Origin: Candidatus Bathyarchaeota archaeon
GTDB taxonomy: Archaea; Thermoproteota; Bathyarchaeia; Bathyarchaeales; DTEX01
NCBI GenBank assembly: GCA_018397065.1
Contig: JAGTRI010000006.1
Coordinates: 1 to 56,330, forward strand
Length of the DNA: 56,330 nt
Reading direction: 5' to 3'
Part shown: one piece after another, positions 53,439 to 56,330 of the stretch
How the letters are laid out: every line of letters begins with the position of its first letter
Position numbering within the stretch: position 1 is the first letter of the stretch
Translations under genes and position numbers: made by a program
Notes under the pieces: model-generated
Told to the model about the DNA's origin: nothing
Databases searched by the model: none
The model's input: only the letters and a program-made list of their open reading frames with translations

Positions 53439-54037
53439 CAAACACTATTGGGCCTTAGCTCCTGGGAGATTTCTGCTAAAAGTTTTTGGAAATCAGCCCT
53501 TTCATGCAGACGGATGCTCATCAGCACATTTAAAAGTAGTCTTATAGATGGGCCTTCAGCTTGGATAGGTTTTTTCTGTTCTGAGATTATTCCTTCAAAA
53601 ACCATGTGTTCTAGGCTGGCGTATTTTTCTATGAGATTTAGGATTATTTCTTCTTTTTCCTTCGATACGACATAGCCAAAGGCTTCTAGGCTTTTAACTG
53701 CACCTCGACAAACCTCCCTTGACCACTTAGCGATGTCTTCGGAGCCTGGTACAAGCCCTTCGCTTAGAGTGTATGAAATTATGAAGTCTTTGGCTGTAGT
53801 TTGGTAAAATTTCTCTATTAAGTTTCCCTTAACAACAGTTCTGCTTTGTTTTACTAGGCCAGCTTGTTCCAAAGCGTTAAGATGGTATGCGATTGATGAA
53901 AGATTTTTGTCAAGAGCTTTTGCTAGCTGACAGCACGTCATTTCTCGATGCCTAAGATTATGCAAGATTTCTCTTCGCACAGGGTCGGCGAAAAGCTTGG
54001 CAATTTCAGGTTCTTTGATAATGATGAAGTCTTTCAT
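53438..54037 (-). CDS. ArsR-type winged-helix repressor of the ABC exporter
   Basis: About 199 residues from ATG 54037; ATG 54064 is possible. N-terminal winged helix: KEPEIAKLFADPVRREILHNLRHREMTCCQLAKALDKNLSSIAYHLNALEQAGLV. The C-terminal ~120 residues are a helical sensor region. A near-perfect 12-bp inverted repeat lies just upstream. Arranged arsR-abc-abc with overlapping starts, so it probably represses the exporter and is released by the exported compound. Ligand unknown. Confidence 0.88.
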   Translation of the reverse strand: MKDFIIIKEPEIAKLFADPVRREILHNLRHREMTCCQLAKALDKNLSSIAYHLNALEQAGLVKQSRTVVKGNLIEKFYQTTAKDFIISYTLSEGLVPGSEDIAKWSREVCRGAVKSLEAFGYVVSKEKEEIILNLIEKYASLEHMVFEGIISEQKKPIQAEGPSIRLLLNVLMSIRLHERADFQKLLAEISQELRPNSV

Positions 54038-54065
54038 ATTTGAAACACACATTATACAATTCATT

Positions 54066-54093
54066 TTATCGCTACATAAAAATGTATCGATAA
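54066..54093 (-). promoter_or_regulatory. Inverted-repeat operator of the ArsR/ABC operon
   Basis: TTATCGCTACAT (54066-54077) and ATGTATCGATAA (54082-54093) are inverted repeats matching at 11 of 12 positions, spaced by four bases. A TATA-like CTTATACAAA on the minus strand (about 54103-54112) puts the transcript start inside the repeat, a classic repressor arrangement. Autoregulation is inferred. Confidence 0.55.
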
Positions 54094-54229
54094 AAAATAA
54101 TTTGTATAAGTTAACCTGCAGGCGCCGAAAGTTGTAAACAACTGGTTCTTTTGATTACAAGAAACTTCTTATAAGTATTTTAGCTCAATCATATGATGAA
54201 CAAATTACAAGATATTACTGGCTTTAGAT

Positions 54230-54544
54230 ATGAACGATAATTTAAGAAAAATTGCTCTTGAACGGGTAAAAATACTATTTAGACTTGCCCTTGAAAACGC
54301 GAATTGTAGACCTGACCTTGCTCAAAAATATGTAAAGTTGGCAATGAAAATTTCCTCAAGAGCGAGGGTTCACCTTCCACGTGAATACCGCATCCAAGTC
54401 TGTAAATATTGCAAAAGGTTTATTTTACCCGGAACTACCTCTCAAGTTCGTATCCAACCTAGAAGAGAACCGCACATCGTGTTAACATGCTCTCACTGCG
54501 GTGGGATAACAAGAATTCCGTTAAAAAGGAAAGAAACAAAATGA
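54230..54544 (+). CDS. rnp4: RNase P protein component 4 (Rpp21)
   Basis: 104 residues. Long N-terminal helices (LRKIALERVKILFRLALENANCRPDLAQKYVKLAMKISSRARVHLP) then a zinc ribbon VCKYCKRFILPG...LTCSHCGG. Partner of Rpp29 in RNase P. Ends with ATGA overlapping the next start. Divergent from the ArsR operon. Confidence 0.93.
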   Translation: MNDNLRKIALERVKILFRLALENANCRPDLAQKYVKLAMKISSRARVHLPREYRIQVCKYCKRFILPGTTSQVRIQPRREPHIVLTCSHCGGITRIPLKRKETK

Positions 54545-54861
54545 GAAAAAATGAAACGCGAAAGGCAAGTCGAAATAAAAAAGATAGCCAGAAACCCGTC
54601 GTCATTATCGGGAAAAAGGGTCCAACTGACTTTTCGATTAACGAAATTTCTAAAACCTTCAATCGCAGCAAGTTGGTAAAGGTTAAGATTTTGAAAACAG
54701 CCCTCGTCAACGCGGATAAAAAAGACATTGCACAAAGGGTTGCGGATGCAACAGACTCGAAAATGGTTGAGATGCGCGGGCACACTTTTGTTCTGTTTAA
54801 GTCAAAGAAAAACCGAAAAGGTATTTATAATACGCCTTTAAAATACTCAGAGGAACGTTGA
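54541..54861 (+). CDS. CRM-domain (YhbY-like) RNA-binding protein
   Basis: 106 residues from ATG 54541 (ATGA overlap); the frame extends upstream within rnp4. KPVVIIGKKGPTDFSINEISKTFNRSKLVKVKIL and IAQRVADATDSKMVEMRGHTFVLF are the CRM fold with a GKKG loop in place of GxxG. Probably acts in ribosome assembly, in keeping with its neighbours. Confidence 0.88.
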   Translation: MRKNETRKASRNKKDSQKPVVIIGKKGPTDFSINEISKTFNRSKLVKVKILKTALVNADKKDIAQRVADATDSKMVEMRGHTFVLFKSKKNRKGIYNTPLKYSEER

Positions 54862-54878
54862 ATTAGGGAAGGAAAGAT

Positions 54879-55334
54879 ATGCCGACACCTCATGATGTTC
54901 CATCCTCGCTGTTGATTGAGAAGTTAGCTGCATACCTCAAAAGCAATGTGGACAACGTTAAACCTCCAGAATGGGCGTTGTTCGCTAAAACTGGGGTTCA
55001 CGCTCAGCGAAGCCCAGAAAATCCTGATTGGTGGTACATTCGAAGTGCTTCACTGCTTAGAAAGATATACATAAAAGGGCCAATTGGACTGGAACATCTT
55101 AGATCAGACTATGGCGGTAGAAAAGATCGTGGTTTCATGCCTGAGCATACGAGGAAAGGAAGCGGGGCTATTGTTCGGAATGCCCTTAAGCAGCTTGAAA
55201 ACTCGGGGCTTGTGAAAACCGTTAATGGAAGAGGACGAATTGTAACACCAGAGGGAAGAAAACTGCTAGATATGCTTTCAACAGAAATAAAAAAGGAACT
55301 AGAAAAAGTAAATCCTGAACTTAAAAAGTACTGA
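54879..55334 (+). CDS. rps19e: 30S ribosomal protein eS19
   Basis: 151 residues, ATG after GGAAGG. VPSSLLIEKLAAYLKSNVDNVKPPEWALFAKTGVHAQRSPENPDWWYIRSASLLRKIYIKGPIG in pieces and RKGSGAIVRNALKQLENSGLV identify eS19. Followed 13 bases later by the PDCD5 gene. Confidence 0.96.
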   Translation: MPTPHDVPSSLLIEKLAAYLKSNVDNVKPPEWALFAKTGVHAQRSPENPDWWYIRSASLLRKIYIKGPIGLEHLRSDYGGRKDRGFMPEHTRKGSGAIVRNALKQLENSGLVKTVNGRGRIVTPEGRKLLDMLSTEIKKELEKVNPELKKY

Positions 55335-55346
55335 GCGGGATAATTT

Positions 55347-55676
55347 ATGGGTGAAGATGCTGAGCTTGAGGAACTGCGTAGGCGAAGAGCCTTAGAGCTT
55401 CAGCAAAGAATGACGCAGGATCAACAGGCGGATGCAGAGAGAAAACTTGAAATCCAGAAACAAGCCTTGCTGCGAAGAATCCTTACGCAGGAAGCTAGGT
55501 AAAGGCTTACAAATCTTAAGATGGTTAAACCTGAGTTTGCAGCGCAGCTTGAACTTCAGTTGATCCAGATTGCTCAGCAAGGAAGAATAAATATTCCAAT
55601 AGATGATGACCAATTAAAGGAAATCCTACTAAGGCTTCAAAGTGACAAAAAAGAAATTAGGATCAGAAGGGTTTAA
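55347..55676 (+). pseudogene. PDCD5 (TFAR19) DNA-binding protein with in-frame TAA
   Basis: ATG 55347 opens LRRRRALELQQRM...LEIQKQALLRRILTQEAR and then a TAA at 55500-55502 interrupts codon 52. The same frame continues [45 protein letters not shown] to the TAA at 55674, a perfect PDCD5 C-terminus. Homologues have Glu (EAR-E-RL) where the stop stands, so GAA to TAA is the simplest change. Either a nonsense mutation, a sequencing error, or a split gene; no restart with a ribosome site is visible. Confidence 0.85.
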
Positions 55677-55678
55677 AG

Positions 55679-55834
55679 TTGGCAAGGTACAAACCTGCAG
55701 CTAAGAAGCGAAGATTAATTAAAGCTGGCGTGGAAACGAAGCCAGTTCCATCTTGGGTTGTTGCGAAAACTCGGGGAAAAGTAAGGGTTAACCCAAGGAG
55801 AAGACACTGGCGCCGAACTAAAATAAAAGCATGA
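55679..55834 (+). CDS. rpl39e: 50S ribosomal protein eL39
   Basis: 51 residues, TTG start, read directly from the sequence. ARYKPAAKKRRLIKAGVETKPVPSWVVAKTRGKVRVNPRRRHWRRTKIKA in pieces is an unmistakable eL39, a basic arginine-rich tunnel protein. It is three bases past the PDCD5 stop. Confidence 0.96.
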   Translation: MARYKPAAKKRRLIKAGVETKPVPSWVVAKTRGKVRVNPRRRHWRRTKIKA

Positions 55835-55847
55835 GGTAACTGCGAAT

Positions 55848-56279
55848 ATGGATACCAAGAAGGATGAGACTAACCCCGAAGTGGCCGGTGAAACAGTAAG
55901 CGAAAAAACAGCGGAGGCCATTGAGAGGGAGGAGGAAACAGTCAAGGTCTCTGAAGAACAAAAGAAAGTTGAAGAGAAAAAGGAAGAGAAAAAAAAGAAA
56001 GAAGATGAAGAAGAAATAGTTGAGGAACGTGTTTACACAATTCCTCTCGGCAGATCTTGCCTTGCTCCTCGGAAAAAAACTACCCCTAAGGCTGTTCGAA
56101 TAATCAAGAGCTTTGTTTTAAGGCACATGAAGGTTGATGGCGATTCAGTAAAAATTTCAAACGCAGTTAACGAGAAGCTGTGGAGAAGAGGTATTGAAAA
56201 GCCTCCTCGTAAAATTAAAGTACGCATAACAAAGAACGTTGACGGCATTGTAACTGTTCATCCGGCAGAAGGAGAGTGA
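55848..56279 (+). CDS. rpl31e: 50S ribosomal protein eL31 with long charged N-terminal extension
   Basis: 143 residues. The eL31 core (ERVYTIPLGRSCLAPRKKTTPKAVRIIKSFVLRHMKVDGDSVKISNAVNEKLWRRGIEKPP in pieces) fills about residues 58-143; the first ~57 are a Glu/Lys-rich extension (EEQKKVEEKKEEKKKKEDEEE) absent from most eL31 and probably helical. It sits in the eS19-eL39-eL31-aIF6 cluster typical of archaea. Confidence 0.94.
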   Translation: MDTKKDETNPEVAGETVSEKTAEAIEREEETVKVSEEQKKVEEKKEEKKKKEDEEEIVEERVYTIPLGRSCLAPRKKTTPKAVRIIKSFVLRHMKVDGDSVKISNAVNEKLWRRGIEKPPRKIKVRITKNVDGIVTVHPAEGE

Positions 56280-56282
56280 AAG

Positions 56283-56330
56283 TTGGCCATCTTTCTTCTT
56301 GATACTTTTGGCAGTTCAAACATTGGAATT
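56283..56330 (+). CDS. eif6: Translation initiation factor aIF6, 3' end beyond window
   Basis: TTG at 56283 after GGAGAGTG opens 16 codons, AIFLLDTFGSSNIGI, matching the aIF6 N-terminal LD-x-FG-x-x-NIG signature, and runs off the right edge. It is an anti-association factor on the 50S subunit. Position after eL31 is canonical. Confidence 0.8.
   Translation, partial: MAIFLLDTFGSSNIGI

Noticed and set aside
55500-55502. Recoding of the PDCD5 stop (selenocysteine or pyrrolysine)
   Set aside because: The codon is TAA, neither TGA nor TAG, and homologues have an ordinary Glu there.
1-56330. CRISPR arrays, complete insertion sequences, replication origin
   Set aside because: No regularly spaced repeats, no full transposase gene and no Orc1/Cdc6 gene or repeat cluster were seen.

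Overview
This 56 kb window is archaeal chromosome. The evidence is archaeal/eukaryote-type ribosomal proteins (eL19, eL31, eL32, eL39, eL43, eS4, eS19), RNase P proteins, an exosome (Rrp4/Rrp41/Rrp42), a proteasome alpha subunit, KEOPS genes, aIF5B, aIF6, FEN1, an ATP-dependent DNA ligase, TATA-box promoters and a tRNA-Gly with a short intron. TTG and GTG starts are common, many genes overlap as TAATG or ATGA, and DNA is about 40% GC. Gene content and the way the ribosomal cluster is broken suggest a Bathyarchaeia/TACK-like lineage, but that assignment is an inference.

Layout. 1-1.1 kb: a cut-off AbiEi-like winged-helix protein and a zinc-ribbon remnant. 1.2-5.8 kb: cutA, rpiA, a membrane coiled-coil protein, a split pcm, and glmS. 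6.0-8.9 kb: tRNA-Gly(CCC), trpB2 behind TGTACA boxes, a TIM-barrel protein and an RHH protein. 9.1-11.5 kb: ftsZ with a small membrane zinc-ribbon gene, then a frameshifted Ig-like surface protein. 11.5-18.6 kb: aIF5B, a BioD/DRTGG protein, an ADP-forming acyl-CoA synthetase, and a divergent CoA-transferase/GNAT fusion. 18.6-25.6 kb (minus): a 15-gene ribosomal block from rpl22 to rpl18. 25.8-29.1 kb: a carbohydrate island (GH99-like, GH28-like, ECF-S-like membrane protein with a structured leader). 29.4-29.7 kb: a GC-rich structured stretch. 29.7-37.0 kb: pheT, pheS, fen1, a zinc-ribbon membrane protein, DNA ligase. 37.09-37.33 kb: a striking unannotated structured RNA candidate. 37.6-43.0 kb: a PD-(D/E)XK-like protein, a glycosyltransferase, rlmE, a TFE-beta-like gene, kae1, bud32, an XTPase. 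43.1-49.8 kb: rps15, a DHH nuclease, pcc1, psmA, SBDS, rrp4/41/42, eL43 and a second pcc1-family gene. 49.8-54.1 kb: a heterodimeric ABC exporter with an ArsR-type regulator and its operator. 54.2-56.3 kb: rnp4, a CRM protein, eS19, PDCD5 (interrupted by a stop), eL39, eL31 and the start of aIF6.

Most of the window is conserved information-processing machinery. The most novel signal is the minus-strand RNA candidate at 37092-37329. It has a long closing helix and two tandem hairpins with an identical 12-nt apical loop containing the self-complementary hexamer CAGCUG, so the loops could kiss or dimerise. Its two apical helix mismatches become G-U wobbles only on the minus strand, and a TATA-like box lies about 25 nt upstream on that strand. 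Other points of interest are the TrpY-like boxes at trpB2, two Pcc1 paralogues (possible Pcc1/Pcc2), a probable AUC start, two A-C mismatches in the tRNA, and three disrupted genes (pcm, PDCD5, Ig-like protein).
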